This document shows positions 45,137-55,594 of a stretch of 64,000 bases of DNA, piece by piece. The notes beneath the pieces were generated by a model that was not told the DNA's origin, searched no databases, and saw only the letters and a list, made by a program, of their open reading frames with translations. Both the position numbers and the translations under genes were made by a program. Each line of letters begins with the position of its first letter. Position 1 is the stretch's first letter. Origin of the DNA: Jatrophihabitans endophyticus (lineage in GTDB: Bacteria > Actinomycetota > Actinomycetes > Mycobacteriales > Jatrophihabitantaceae); contig NZ_FQVU01000003.1 in NCBI RefSeq assembly GCF_900129455.1, positions 372,001 to 436,000 on the forward strand, written 5' to 3'.

Positions 45137-45828
45137 AGCGGTTCGCCGGTCTCGCGCTCGCGCTGCTGGTGGACGTCGTGGGCGCCGGCGGGGCGCTGCT
45201 GCTCTCCCTCGCCACGTGGCAACGGGTGACCGCCGCCCGGCCGCGCCCGTTCGGCGACGTCACCGTCGGCATGACCGGTCGCGACGTGGACTCGGCGAGC
45301 ACGGCGCTCGCCCTGGTGGCCCTCGCCGGCGTCGTCGCGGTGCTGGCGACCCGCGGGTGGTGGCGTCGGCTGGTGGGTGGCTTCGTCGCCCTGGCCGGCG
45401 CCGGCCTGGTGTGGCGCGGCATCACCGCGTCGAGCGCGGTCGGCGACGGACGGGCGCGGGCGTTCCTGGAGTCGCACCGGCCGACCGCCTCGTTGTCGCC
45501 CGGGGTCGCCCCGCGCGTCGAGGTGCACGGCTGGTGGGCGGTGCTGTCGGTCGGCTGCGGCGTGCTGGTGCTGATCGCCGGTTCGCTGGTGGCGGTGCGG
45601 GGCGGACGGTGGCAGGCGATGTCGGCGCGCTACGACGCGGTTCCCCCCGCCTCGCCGTCGGCGGCCGCCGCGCCGGATGCGGCGCCGGCGGACGGACGAG
45701 GCGACGCACCGACCGACGGCGAGGCCCGGGACGCGGCGGCGGGGGTGCGGGCCGCGGCCCTGTGGTCGGCGCTCGACCGCGGCGAGGATCCCACCTCCGG
45801 GCCGACCGCCGACCCGCGATCCGGCTGA
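45133..45828 (+). CDS. Trp biosynthesis-associated membrane protein
   Basis: A 231-residue protein of the Trp-associated membrane family found in actinobacterial trp operons between trpE and trpC. It has four membrane segments, near residues 7-27, 55-73, 78-96 and 133-155. LATWQRVTAARPRPFGDVTVGMTGRDV is typical of the external loop, and the C-terminal ~75 residues are Ala/Asp-rich and disordered. Its function is unknown; tryptophan or precursor transport is only a guess from context. The start overlaps the trpE stop. Confidence 0.85.
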   Translation: MKRFAGLALALLVDVVGAGGALLLSLATWQRVTAARPRPFGDVTVGMTGRDVDSASTALALVALAGVVAVLATRGWWRRLVGGFVALAGAGLVWRGITASSAVGDGRARAFLESHRPTASLSPGVAPRVEVHGWWAVLSVGCGVLVLIAGSLVAVRGGRWQAMSARYDAVPPASPSAAAAPDAAPADGRGDAPTDGEARDAAAGVRAAALWSALDRGEDPTSGPTADPRSG

Positions 45829-45897
45829 CCACGGCGAGCGATTACCCTCTACGCAGCGACTGACGCACCGAGCGGACACGACGCAGGGGGGTACCCG

Positions 45898-46710
45898 GTG
45901 ACGAGCGTTCTCGACGACATCGTCGCGGGGGTCCGCGAGGACGTCGCGGCGCGCGAGTCCGTACGTCCGCTCGCCGAGGTCAAGGCCCGGGCGGCCGACG
46001 CACCCCCGGCGCGTGACGGCCTCGCGGCCCTGCTCGCCCCCGGAGTCGGCGTGATCGCCGAGGTGAAGCGCAGCAGCCCGTCCCGCGGCGCGCTCGCCTC
46101 CATCGCCGATCCCGCCGCGCTCGCCGCCCAGTACGAGGCCGGCGGCGCGCGGGTCATCAGCGTGCTCACCGAGCACCGTCGCTTCGGCGGCTCGCTCGCC
46201 GATCTCGACGCCGTGCGGGCCCGGGTCGACGTCCCGCTGCTGCGCAAGGACTTCGTGGTCGGCTCCTACCAGGTGCACGAGGCGCGCGCCCACGGCGCCG
46301 ACCTCGTCCTGCTCATCGTCGCGGCCCTCGAGCAGAACGTGCTGATCGGCCTGCTCGAACGCATCGAGTCGCTCGGCATGACCGCGCTCGTCGAGGTCCA
46401 CACCGAGGGCGAGGCCTCGCGTGCGCTGGACGCCGGCGCCCGGGTGATCGGTGTCAACGCCCGCAACCTGAAGACCCTCGACGTCGACCGCTCGACGTTC
46501 GAGCGGATCGCGCCCGGCCTGCCCAGCTGCGTCGTCAAGATCGCCGAGTCGGGCGTGCGCGGCCCGCTCGACCTGATCGAGTACGCGTCGTGCGGTGCCG
46601 ACGCCGTCCTCGTCGGCGAGACCCTCGTCGTCGGCGCCGATCCGCGCCAGGCCGTCGCCGACCTCGTCACCGCGGGCGCCCACCCCGCTACGCCGCGCGC
46701 CGCGCGCTGA
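45898..46710 (+). CDS. trpC: Indole-3-glycerol phosphate synthase
   Basis: A 270-residue TIM barrel that closes the indole ring. Motifs are [13 protein letters not shown] with the catalytic Lys, [34 protein letters not shown] and IAESGVRG. The GTG start has an AGGGGGG ribosome site. It follows the Trp-associated membrane gene by 69 bases. The next gene on this strand, trpB, is 0.8 kb away, behind an inserted minus-strand methyltransferase. Confidence 0.95.
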   Translation: MTSVLDDIVAGVREDVAARESVRPLAEVKARAADAPPARDGLAALLAPGVGVIAEVKRSSPSRGALASIADPAALAAQYEAGGARVISVLTEHRRFGGSLADLDAVRARVDVPLLRKDFVVGSYQVHEARAHGADLVLLIVAALEQNVLIGLLERIESLGMTALVEVHTEGEASRALDAGARVIGVNARNLKTLDVDRSTFERIAPGLPSCVVKIAESGVRGPLDLIEYASCGADAVLVGETLVVGADPRQAVADLVTAGAHPATPRAAR

Positions 46711-46760
46711 CGTCCCCGGGGCCGATCCGGCGGGGTCGACGGTGACCGGCGCCGGTGACG

Positions 46761-47354
46761 CTACGGCCGGCGCAGCACGGTGACCGCCCAGGTGGCGTCG
46801 TCGCGCCAGGGGGCGAGGTCCCATCCGGCGAAGCGATGTTCACGACGCAGGCCCGCCGCGTCGCAGTCACGGTCGAAGTCGCCGAGCGAATAAGCGCGAT
46901 CTAGCGCAAATCCGGTCACCACGACCCCGCCGGGACGGACGTGGGTGCTCACACGGGTGAGCACTCGCTCCTCGCTGCCCGGCGCGACGAACACCATGAC
47001 GTTGCCCGCCAGCACCGCCGCGTCGAACGGCTCGTCGTCGAGGTCGAGGGTGGCCAAATCGGCGACCAGCCAGCGGGGGCCCGGATGGTCCGCGCGAGCC
47101 GCGGCGACGAGCTGCGGATCGACGTCCACGCCGAGGACGTCGTGCCCCCGCTCGTGCAGGACGGCGGCGGTCCGCCCCGGCCCGCAGCCCGCGTCGAGGA
47201 TCCGGGAGCGGGGCGCGACGAGCGCGTCGACGAATCGCGCCTCGCCGGCGAGATCGGCACCCTCCGCCGCGAGCCGGCGGAACCGGTCGATGTACCAGTC
47301 GGCGTGCCCTTCGCCGAACTCGGTGAACCAGCGCGGCCGAACGGTCTCACCCAT
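46761..47354 (-). CDS. Class I SAM-dependent methyltransferase
   Basis: A 197-residue small-molecule methyltransferase. The SAM motif is ILDAGCGPGRTAAVLHERGHDVLGVDVDPQLV, then FDAAVLAGNVMVFV and HVRPGGVVVTGFAL. The N-terminal WFTEFGEGHADWYIDRFR is seen in a common actinobacterial subgroup of unknown substrate. AGGAGG precedes the ATG. It interrupts the trp genes between trpC and trpB on the other strand, where other actinobacteria often have a small trp-associated frame; no role in tryptophan synthesis is implied. Confidence 0.88.
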   Translation of the reverse strand: MGETVRPRWFTEFGEGHADWYIDRFRRLAAEGADLAGEARFVDALVAPRSRILDAGCGPGRTAAVLHERGHDVLGVDVDPQLVAAARADHPGPRWLVADLATLDLDDEPFDAAVLAGNVMVFVAPGSEERVLTRVSTHVRPGGVVVTGFALDRAYSLGDFDRDCDAAGLRREHRFAGWDLAPWRDDATWAVTVLRRP

Positions 47355-47420
47355 GAACGACGCAGCCCTCCTGCGGCCTGGTCGCGCCGCCGCCGCCGAC
47401 TCTACGCAGCGCTGCCCGGT

Positions 47421-47471
47421 ATGGTCTCTGCCATGGCGTTCGCAGTGGTCGACGGGCGATGGCGCGGCTGA
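47421..47471 (+). other. Possible 16-codon leader peptide before trpB
   Basis: ATG 47421 opens a short frame, MVSAMAFAVVDGRWRG, ending 60 bases before trpB. It has one Trp near its end and a weak CGGC/GCCG hairpin after it. One Trp is little for attenuation, and no clear terminator or antiterminator pair is visible. Confidence 0.2.
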
Positions 47472-47531
47472 CGCCGCCCACCCAGCCAGCTCTCCTGCGT
47501 CCCCGCAGCCTGTCCCGACCGGAGCACCGCC

Positions 47532-48796
<1,265 letters not shown>

Positions 48797-48800
<4 letters not shown>

Positions 48801-49606
48801 GCACCCCGCCGACCACCCCCCTGACCACCGCGCTCGCCACCGCGAAGGCGGCCGGCCGCGCCGCACTGGTCGGGTACCTGCCCGTCGGCTACCCCGACGT
48901 CGACACCTCGATCGCGGCGATGCGGGCGCTGGTCGAGGGCGGCTGCGACGTCGTCGAGGTCGGCATCCCCTACAGCGACCCGGTGATGGACGGCCCCACG
49001 ATCCAGCGCGCCACCGAGCCGGCGGTGCGTGCGGGTGTCGGCCTGCGCGACGCGTTGCGTGCGGTCAGCGCCGTCGTCGACGCCGGAGGCGCCGCCGTCA
49101 CGATGGGGTACTGGAACCAGGTCGAGCGCTACGGCGTCGCCCGCTTCGCCGCCGACCTCGCCGCCGCGGGCGGCTCGGGCGCGATCACCCCCGACCTCAT
49201 TCCCGAGGAGGCGGGGGAGTGGCTGTCGGCCAGCGACGAGCACGGGCTCGATCGGATCTTCCTCGTGGCGCCGTCCTCCACCGACGCGCGGATCGTCTCC
49301 ACCGCCGCCGCGTCGCGCGGGTTCGTGTACGCGACCGCCGTGATGGGCGTGACCGGCGCCCGCACCTCTGTCGGCGATGCCGCGGGGACGCTCGTCGGCC
49401 GGGTGCGGGCGCTCGCGCCCGACGTCGCGGTGTGCGTGGGGCTCGGCGTGTCCACCGGCGCGCAGGCGGCCGAGATCGCCGCCTTCGCCGACGGCGTCAT
49501 CGTCGGCTCGGCGCTCGTGAAGTGCCTGCTCGACTCGCCCGACGAGAGCGGCGTGGCCGCGGTGGGCGAGCTGGCCGCGGAGCTCGCCGCGGGCGTCCGC
49601 CACTGA
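48797..49606 (+). CDS. trpA: Tryptophan synthase alpha chain
   Basis: A 269-residue TIM barrel that releases indole from indole-3-glycerol phosphate. Catalytic Glu and Asp lie in [32 protein letters not shown] is the loop 2 region, and [12 protein letters not shown] and [15 protein letters not shown] follow. The GTG start is taken from the 4-base overlap with trpB. A perfect palindrome begins one base after the stop. Confidence 0.96.
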
Positions 49607-49656
49607 CCGCTTTTGGCGGCTGAGCGCAGCATGCTGCGCTCAGCCGCCAAAAGCGG
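49607..49656. terminator. 50-bp perfect palindrome between trpA and the lysozyme gene
   Basis: Two 25-base arms meet at an AT centre (49631/49632) with no mismatch. The right arm ends CCGCCAAAAGCGG and the left begins CCGCTTTTGGCGG. It lies between convergent stops and probably terminates both. Confidence 0.75.
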
Positions 49657-49670
49657 AGGGGGTGGGGGGA

Positions 49671-50375
49671 TCAGCCGCGGGCCAGGGCCTGCAGCTGGCT
49701 CAGGTCGCCGTTGAAGCGGTCCTGGTCGCCCGGGTACGTGCCCGAGTCGGCGTTCTGCCAGAACGTGTAGTAACCCCAGCCCGCGGGCAGGGCACCGACC
49801 GACGAGCTGTACCGCGCGATCCACAGCGGGTTGGTGCCGGAGAAGTCACCCGAGACGCACTGCGACCACCACGACGTCGAGGTGTAGATGACGGGGTAGA
49901 CACCCGTCGCCGCGTGGTAGGTGTTGCTGAAGTCGCGGATCCAGGAGCCCATCGCGCTGGCCGACAGGCCGTAGCAGGTGGCTCCGGACGGGTTGTACTC
50001 CATGTCCAGGGCGCCGGGCAGCGTCTTGCCGTCGCCGGACCACCGGCCGCCGTGGGCGAGGAAGTAGTTCGCCTGCGCGGCGCCGCTGGACGACCCCGGC
50101 CGGGCGAAGTGGTACGCGCCGCGGATGAAGCCGGCGTCGTACGAGCCGGTGTAGTTGGACCCGAAGTTCGGGTCGGTGTAGGTCGTGCCCTCGGTCGCCT
50201 TGATGTAGACGAAGCGGGCGCCGGCGCTGTACTGCGCGCCCCAGTTGATCGACCCCTGGTAGTGCGAGACGTCCATGCCGTACACGACGCCGGCCGCCGA
50301 GGCGGGGCCGGCGGCGACGGTGAGACCGAGTGCGGCGGCGAGGGTGGCGAGCAGGGCGAGTGCGGTTCTCTTCAC
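49671..50375 (-). CDS. Secreted GH25 lysozyme
   Basis: A 234-residue N-acetylmuramidase. Residues 1-28 are a signal peptide (VKRTALALLATLAAALGLTV, cleaved near ASA-AG). The GH25 domain begins GMDVSHYQGSINW, with the catalytic Asp-x-Glu in GALDMEYNP, and FVYIKATEGTTYTD and YHFARP are family motifs. Two Cys in the mature part (ATCYG and SQCVSG) may form a disulfide. No wall-binding domain is attached. The GTG start has AGGAGG upstream; an in-frame ATG 36 codons upstream has no ribosome site. A housekeeping or defensive cell-wall enzyme is more likely than a phage lysin, as there are no phage genes around. Confidence 0.92.
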   Translation of the reverse strand: MKRTALALLATLAAALGLTVAAGPASAAGVVYGMDVSHYQGSINWGAQYSAGARFVYIKATEGTTYTDPNFGSNYTGSYDAGFIRGAYHFARPGSSSGAAQANYFLAHGGRWSGDGKTLPGALDMEYNPSGATCYGLSASAMGSWIRDFSNTYHAATGVYPVIYTSTSWWSQCVSGDFSGTNPLWIARYSSSVGALPAGWGYYTFWQNADSGTYPGDQDRFNGDLSQLQALARG

Positions 50376-50479
50376 GACGGGTGCCTCCTGGTGGTCGTCC
50401 GGAACGGAGCTGCGAAACCGGACAAACCCTGGCAGAAGCGCAGGAAACCGTACATGGGGAGCGGTCTCCATCGGCCGCA

Positions 50480-51454
50480 TCACGGCGCGAGCAGCAGCTT
50501 GCCCGTCGTTCGTCGGCCCTCGAGGTCGCGGTACGCGGTGGCGACGTCGGCGAGCGGGTAGCGACCGCCCACGGCGATGTCGAGCGAGCCGTCGGCGATG
50601 CCGGCGAAGACGTCACCGGCGCGCTGCAGCAGCTCGGCCCGGGTGGCCGCGTAGTGCGCGAGCGTGGGACGGGTGACGAACAGCGAGCCGGCCGGGTTGA
50701 GCCGCTGCAGGTCGAACGGGGGCACCTGACCGCTCGACGCGCCGAAGAGCGCCAGCAGGCCGCGCGGACGGAGGGCGGCGAGCGAGGCCTCGAACGTCGC
50801 CCGCCCCACGCCGTCGTAGACGACGTGCACGCCGTCGGGGACGACGTCGCGCACCGCGGCCGCGAGGTCGCCGGCGTCGATCTCGTCGGTCCGCAGCACC
50901 ACGTCGGCGCCGGCCGCCCGGGCGACGGCGACCTTCGCCGCGCTGCCGACGGTCGCGACGACGCGCGCACCCTGCGCCGTGGCCAGCTGGACCAGCAGCC
51001 GGCCGACCCCGCCGGCCGCCGCGTGCACGAGCACCTCGTCGCCCTCGGCGACCGGGTACGTCGAGTGCACCAGGTAGTGCGCGGTCATGCCTTGCAGCAG
51101 TGCCGCCGCGGCGAGGTCGGCCGGCACCTGCTCCGGGACCGGCACGGCCTGCGCGGCGTCGACCACCGCGAGCTCGGCCTGGCCGCCGCGGGCCGACGCC
51201 GTGGCCACCACGTCGCCCTCGCCGATCCCGTCCACGCCCGCGCCGACGGCGACGACGCGGCCGGCGCACTCGTCGCCGAGGACGAACGGCGGCTCGCCCG
51301 GATACACGCCCTCCCGCATGTACACGTCCTTGAAGTTGACGCCCGCCGCCGCGACCTCGACGAGCACCTCGCCCGGGCCGGGTTCGGGGTCGGGCCGCTG
51401 CTGCACGGCCAGGACGTCGACGCCACCGTGTTCGGTCACCACCACTGCGCGCAT
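50480..51454 (-). CDS. qor: Zeta-crystallin-type NADPH:quinone oxidoreductase
   Basis: A 324-residue medium-chain reductase without zinc. It shows GPGEVLVEVAAAGVNFKDVYMREGVYP, the GDECAGRVVAVG turn, LLQGMTAHYLV and the NADPH-binding VHAAAGGVGRLLVQLA. It reduces quinones by one electron or acts on enals. It is divergent from lgt with almost no gap (5 bases to ATG 51460), which supports the later start chosen for lgt. Confidence 0.9.
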   Translation of the reverse strand: MRAVVVTEHGGVDVLAVQQRPDPEPGPGEVLVEVAAAGVNFKDVYMREGVYPGEPPFVLGDECAGRVVAVGAGVDGIGEGDVVATASARGGQAELAVVDAAQAVPVPEQVPADLAAAALLQGMTAHYLVHSTYPVAEGDEVLVHAAAGGVGRLLVQLATAQGARVVATVGSAAKVAVARAAGADVVLRTDEIDAGDLAAAVRDVVPDGVHVVYDGVGRATFEASLAALRPRGLLALFGASSGQVPPFDLQRLNPAGSLFVTRPTLAHYAATRAELLQRAGDVFAGIADGSLDIAVGGRYPLADVATAYRDLEGRRTTGKLLLAP

Positions 51455-51486
51455 GTCCGATGTCCTACCCGGTTACCGTTGCTGTC

Positions 51487-52446
51487 GTGAAATCCGTGGC
51501 CGGCATCGACGATCGCCTGCTCGCGTCGATCCCCAGCCCGACGCGCAGCGTGTGGCACCTGGGGCCGCTGCCCGTCCGCGCGTACGCGCTGTGCATCATC
51601 GTCGGCATCGTCGTCGCGCTGTGGGTCGCCACCCGCCGCTGGCGCGAACGCGGCGGCGATCCGGACCACGTGTGGGACGTCGCCGGCTGGGCGATCGTGT
51701 TCGGCATCGTCGGCGGCCGGCTCTACCACGTGCTCACCGACCCCGAGCTGTACTTCGGCTCCGGGCGCCACCCGCTCGACGCGCTCAAGATCTGGGACGG
51801 CGGGCTGGGCATCTGGGGGGCCATCGCCCTCGGCGGCGTGGGGGCCTGGATCGGCTGTCGCCGCCGCGGCATCCGGCTCGCGGTGTTCGCCGACGCCTGC
51901 ATCCCCGGCGTGGTCTTCGCGCAGGCGATCGGCCGGCTCGGCAACTGGTTCAACAACGAGCTCTACGGCGCTCCGACCGACCTGCCGTGGGGCCTCGAGA
52001 TCCACAACCTGTCGATCGAGACCGGCCGCAGCAACGGCGCGGTCATCGGCACCTTCCAGCCGACCTTCCTCTACGAGCTGCTGTGGGACGCCGCCGTGGG
52101 CGTCGCGCTCATCCTGCTCGACCGCCGGCTGCGACTCGGCCGTGGCAACGTCCTCGCCCTCTACGTCATGGGCTACACGCTGGGGCGGTTCTGGATCGAG
52201 CTGCTGCGCCGCGACGACGCGAACCACATCCTCGGCCTGCGGCTGAACGTGTGGACCTCGATCGTCGTCTTCCTGCTGGGCCTCGCCTACTTCCTGCGGC
52301 ACGGTGGCTTCCGCGCCGAGCGCGAGGCGAGCCCGTACCAGGACAGCCATGTCGCCGTGCCGGTCGCGGCGGACCCGGCCCCGGCCGGGCAGGGCGCACC
52401 CGAAGCGGACGAGGAGGTCGCGGCCGAGCGTGGGCACGACGACTGA
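51487..52446 (+). CDS. lgt: Prolipoprotein diacylglyceryl transferase
   Basis: A 319-residue membrane enzyme that moves diacylglycerol from phosphatidylglycerol to the lipobox Cys. It has about seven membrane segments; the Lgt signature is AIGRLGNWFNNELYG, with the essential Arg, and FQPTFLYELLWD and RFWIELLRRDD follow. The C-terminal ~45 residues are acidic and disordered. GTG 51487 is preferred because TACCGT lies exactly seven bases upstream (leaderless) and because SIPSPTRSVWHLGPLPVRAYAL then starts near the end, as in other Lgt; ATG 51460 would leave no room for a promoter. Confidence 0.93.
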   Translation: MKSVAGIDDRLLASIPSPTRSVWHLGPLPVRAYALCIIVGIVVALWVATRRWRERGGDPDHVWDVAGWAIVFGIVGGRLYHVLTDPELYFGSGRHPLDALKIWDGGLGIWGAIALGGVGAWIGCRRRGIRLAVFADACIPGVVFAQAIGRLGNWFNNELYGAPTDLPWGLEIHNLSIETGRSNGAVIGTFQPTFLYELLWDAAVGVALILLDRRLRLGRGNVLALYVMGYTLGRFWIELLRRDDANHILGLRLNVWTSIVVFLLGLAYFLRHGGFRAEREASPYQDSHVAVPVAADPAPAGQGAPEADEEVAAERGHDD

Positions 52447-53140
52447 GGCCGAGATCCACCACCAGCACCGCGACGTCGGCGGCGGCTGGCTGCGCCCCAC
52501 CGTCTTCGGGGCCATGGACGGGCTCGTCTCCAACTTCGCGCTCGTGGCGGGGGTGGCCGCGGCCTCGTCGAGCGGCACGCAGGTCACCCTCGCCGGGTGG
52601 GCCGGCCTGGTCGGCGGCGCGTTCTCGATGGCGGCCGGCGAGTTCATCTCGGTGCGCAGCCAGAACGAGTCGACGGCCGCCGAGGTCGAGGTCGAGCGTC
52701 GTGAGCTGCTCACGAACGCCGCGGCCGAGCAGGCCGAGCTCGCGCAGGCGTTCGTCGCGAAGGGCGTCGACGCCGACATCGCCGCCATCGTGGCCGCGCA
52801 GCTGTCGCGCGATCCGGACCAGGCGCTGCTCGTCCACGCGCGGGAGGAGCTCGGCGTCGACCCCAAGCAGCTGCCCAGCCCGGCCGTCGCCGCCGCGTCG
52901 TCGCTCGCGTCGTTCGCGCTCGGTGCCTTCGTCCCGCTGCTGCCCTACCTGCTCGGTGCCACGACGATCGTGGTGCCCGCGGTGCTCGCCGTCGTCGCGC
53001 TGTTCGCCGCCGGTGCGGTGACGTCGCGCTTCACGAGCCGCAGCTGGTGGTTCGCGGGCGCCCGGCAGCTCGCCTTCGGCCTCGCCGCGGCCGCGGTCAC
53101 CTACGGTGTCGGCGCGGCGTTCGGGGCGACGGTCGGCTGA
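52430..53140 (+). CDS. VIT1/CCC1 family iron/manganese transporter
   Basis: A 236-residue VIT1/CCC1-family protein. It has five membrane segments and WLRPTVFGAMDGLVSNFALVAGVAAA at the first, AGLVGGAFSMAAGEFISVRSQNE at the second with the conserved Met/Glu metal path, and a cytoplasmic Glu-rich helical region (VEVERRELLTNAAAEQAELA) that in plant VIT1 binds metal. These proteins export or store Fe2+/Mn2+. The GTG start overlaps lgt's end by 17 bases with GGAGG upstream. The last segments are LASFALGAFVPLLPYLLGA and the end RQLAFGLAAAAVTYGVGAAFG. Confidence 0.88.
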   Translation: MGTTTEAEIHHQHRDVGGGWLRPTVFGAMDGLVSNFALVAGVAAASSSGTQVTLAGWAGLVGGAFSMAAGEFISVRSQNESTAAEVEVERRELLTNAAAEQAELAQAFVAKGVDADIAAIVAAQLSRDPDQALLVHAREELGVDPKQLPSPAVAAASSLASFALGAFVPLLPYLLGATTIVVPAVLAVVALFAAGAVTSRFTSRSWWFAGARQLAFGLAAAAVTYGVGAAFGATVG

Positions 53141-53217
53141 TCCGTCCCTCAATCCGTCACCGACCCGCTCGGCCCCGTCGCGTCGTCGCCGGCGCGGATG
53201 TGACATCCGCCGTTGTC

Positions 53218-53235
53218 AGACCGACCGGTCGGTCT
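53218..53235. promoter_or_regulatory. Perfect 18-bp TetR-type operator over the kinase promoter
   Basis: AGACCGACCGGTCGGTCT is a perfect palindrome directly before a TAGGGT -10 (53237-53242), which is seven bases before the ATG at 53250. Its position between the -35 and -10 regions suits repression, probably by the TetR encoded at 55595. A near copy is at 58004-58019. Confidence 0.7.
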
Positions 53236-53249
53236 TTAGGGTCGGGTGA

Positions 53250-54269
53250 ATGGCTGATCTCCCCGGCGTCGACCTCGCGGCACTGACCGGTTGGCTCGAC
53301 CGCGCCCGCCCCGGCCTGCGGCAGGGCGAGCTGTCCGGCGAGGTGATCGCCGGCGGCAAGTCCAACCTCACCTACCGCATCACGGACGGGACGGCGACGT
53401 GGGCGCTGCGCCGCCCGCCGCTCGCGCACGTGCTGCCCACCGCACACGACATGGTGCGCGAGTGGCGCGTCATCAGCGCGCTGCAGGGCACCGCCGTGGC
53501 CGTCCCCGAGGCCGTGGCGCTGTGCGAGGACGCCGACGTGCTGGGCGCGCAGTTCTACCTCATGGGCTTCGTCGACGGCGTCGTGCTCGATCGTCCCGAC
53601 GTGCTCGGGACCGTCACGCCGGACGCCGCCACCCGCAGCTGCGAGCTGCTGGTCGACACGCTCGTCGACCTGCACGAGGTCGACCCGGGCACGGTCGGCC
53701 TCGGCGACTTCGGCCGGCCGGACGGCTTCCTGGCCCGACAGGTCCGGCGCTGGACCCAGCAGTGGCAGGCGTCGCAGACGCAGCCGCGGGCCGAGGTCGA
53801 GCGCACCGTCGAGCTGCTGACGACCACCCTGCCCGAGCAGTCGACGCCGGCCATCGTCCATGGCGACTACCGCCTCACCAACGTCATGTTCGACCGGGGG
53901 CTGCAGCGCATCGCGGCGGTCGTGGACTGGGAGATGGCCACGCTCGGCGACCCGCTCACCGACGTCGGTCTCATGGTCGTCTACCAGGGCCTCGCCGCGC
54001 AGGACGACACCGTCATGCCGCTCATGGCGCCGACGCAGGGTTTCCTCACCACCGACGCGCTCGTGGACCGCTACGCGCAGCGCTCGCCCCGCGACCTCAC
54101 CGCGCTCGACTGGTACGTCGCCTTCGGCTACTACAAGCTCGCCGTGGTCTCGGAGGGCATCCACAACCGCTACCTCGCCGGCAAGACGGTGGGCGAGGGC
54201 TTCGACCACTTCGGCGAGCGCGTGCCCGAGCTGCTGGAGCGCGCGCTGTCGCTGCTCGAGGCGCGCTGA
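53250..54269 (+). CDS. ACAD10/11-type acyl kinase (APH phosphotransferase fold)
   Basis: A 339-residue APH-fold kinase. It shows VIAGGKSNLTYRITDG (nucleotide loop), RRPPLAHVLPTAHDMVREWRV, the catalytic loop HGDYRLTNVMFD and the metal motif VVDWEMATLGDP. These match the kinase half of vertebrate ACAD10/11 and of the bacterial LvaA enzyme, which phosphorylate 4-hydroxyacyl-CoA. The dehydrogenase half is the next gene, 56 bases downstream. A -10 seven bases before the ATG suggests a leaderless mRNA, with the 18-bp operator just upstream of it. Substrate assignment is inferred from the pairing. Confidence 0.85.
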   Translation: MADLPGVDLAALTGWLDRARPGLRQGELSGEVIAGGKSNLTYRITDGTATWALRRPPLAHVLPTAHDMVREWRVISALQGTAVAVPEAVALCEDADVLGAQFYLMGFVDGVVLDRPDVLGTVTPDAATRSCELLVDTLVDLHEVDPGTVGLGDFGRPDGFLARQVRRWTQQWQASQTQPRAEVERTVELLTTTLPEQSTPAIVHGDYRLTNVMFDRGLQRIAAVVDWEMATLGDPLTDVGLMVVYQGLAAQDDTVMPLMAPTQGFLTTDALVDRYAQRSPRDLTALDWYVAFGYYKLAVVSEGIHNRYLAGKTVGEGFDHFGERVPELLERALSLLEAR

Positions 54270-54325
54270 CGTCGACGCGCACCGACCACCTACCCACCGA
54301 ACGCGATCCCGGACGAGAGGACACG

Positions 54326-55573
54326 ATGGACTTCGAGCACAGCGAACGCTCGCAGCAGCTGCAGCGGGAGGTGCGCGCCTTCCTGGCCGACCACGTCTAC
54401 CCGGCCGAGCACGAGTTCGAGGAGCAGGCCGCCGCCAACCGGGCCGCCGGGACGCCGTTCCGCACCCCGGCCGTGCTGGCCGAGCTCAAGACCGAGGCGC
54501 GCCGCCGCGGGCTGTGGAACCTGTTCCTGCCGGCCGGGGTCTCGCCCGCGGACGGCCCGGAGCTCGGAGCCGGGCTCTCGGTGCTCGACTACGCGCCGCT
54601 CGCCGAGCTGTCGGGACGCTCGATCGCCCTCGCGCCGGAGGCCATGAACTGCTCGGCGCCGGACACCGGCAACATGGAGCTGCTGACCATGTTCGGCACC
54701 GAGCAGCAACGCGAGCAGTGGCTGCGCCCGCTGCTCGACGGTGAGATCCGCTCGTGCTTCTCGATGACCGAGCCGGACGTCGCCTCCTCGGACGCCACCA
54801 ACATCGCCACCACCATCACGCGCGACGGCGACAGCTACGTCGTGCGGGGGCGCAAGTGGTGGTCGACGGGCGCGATGCGTCCCGAGTGCACGGTCGCCAT
54901 CGTCATGGGCGTGAACGACGTCGACGGCCCGCGGCACGCCCGCCACTCCATGATCCTCGTGCCGCTCGACGCGCCCGGCGTCACCATCGAGCGCTCCACG
55001 AGCGTGTTCGGCTACGACGACGGCCCGCACGGCGGTCACGGCGTCATCGACTACGACGTCCGCGTCCCGGCCGAGAACCTGCTCGGCCCGGAGGGCGGCG
55101 GTTTCATGATGGCCCAGGCGCGGTTGGGCCCGGGCCGGATCCATCACTGCATGCGCAGCCTGGGCATGGCCGAGCGCGCGCTCGAGCTGATGTGCACGCG
55201 CACGGCGTCACGCTCGACGTTCGGCCAGCCGATCGCGCGCCACGGGGTCGTGCAGGAGTGGATCGCCGAGTCGCGGCTCGCCATCGACCAGGCCCGGCTG
55301 CTGGTGCTCCAGGCCGCCTGGCTCATCGACACCGTGGGCGTGAAGGACGCCCGCACCGAGATCGCGGCCATCAAGGTCGCCGCGCCGCGGGCTGCGTCGT
55401 GGGTCGTCGACCGCGCGATCCAGGCGCACGGGGGTGCGGGCGTGTCCGGCGACGTGCCGCTGGCCGAGATGTGGGCGCAGCTGCGCACGCTGCACCTGGC
55501 CGACGGGCCCGACGAGGTGCACCTGCGCTCCATCGCGCGCGACGAGCTGCGTGCCCATGCGCCGCGTGACTGA
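54326..55573 (+). CDS. ACAD10/11-type acyl-CoA dehydrogenase
   Basis: A 415-residue FAD-dependent acyl-CoA dehydrogenase of the ACAD10/11 group. Typical strings are AEHEFEEQAAANR near the start, CFSMTEPDVASSDATNI, RKWWSTGAM, GGFMMAQARLGPGRIHHCMR, FGQPIARHGVVQEWIAESR and HGGAGVSGDVPLAEMWAQLRTLHLADGPDEVH. In this group the enzyme eliminates the phosphate added by the preceding kinase to give an enoyl-CoA. GAGAGGA precedes the ATG. The two genes being adjacent corresponds to the single fused protein of animals. Confidence 0.92.
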   Translation: MDFEHSERSQQLQREVRAFLADHVYPAEHEFEEQAAANRAAGTPFRTPAVLAELKTEARRRGLWNLFLPAGVSPADGPELGAGLSVLDYAPLAELSGRSIALAPEAMNCSAPDTGNMELLTMFGTEQQREQWLRPLLDGEIRSCFSMTEPDVASSDATNIATTITRDGDSYVVRGRKWWSTGAMRPECTVAIVMGVNDVDGPRHARHSMILVPLDAPGVTIERSTSVFGYDDGPHGGHGVIDYDVRVPAENLLGPEGGGFMMAQARLGPGRIHHCMRSLGMAERALELMCTRTASRSTFGQPIARHGVVQEWIAESRLAIDQARLLVLQAAWLIDTVGVKDARTEIAAIKVAAPRAASWVVDRAIQAHGGAGVSGDVPLAEMWAQLRTLHLADGPDEVHLRSIARDELRAHAPRD

Positions 55574-55594
55574 CGCGCCCGCCGGCGGTCGGCC

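Noticed and set aside
47355-47531. Classical trp attenuator before trpB
   Set aside because: Only one Trp codon, no run of Trp, and no terminator/antiterminator pair; kept only as a weak leader candidate.
49671-50375. Prophage endolysin
   Set aside because: The GH25 enzyme has a signal peptide and no holin, tail or integrase genes are nearby.
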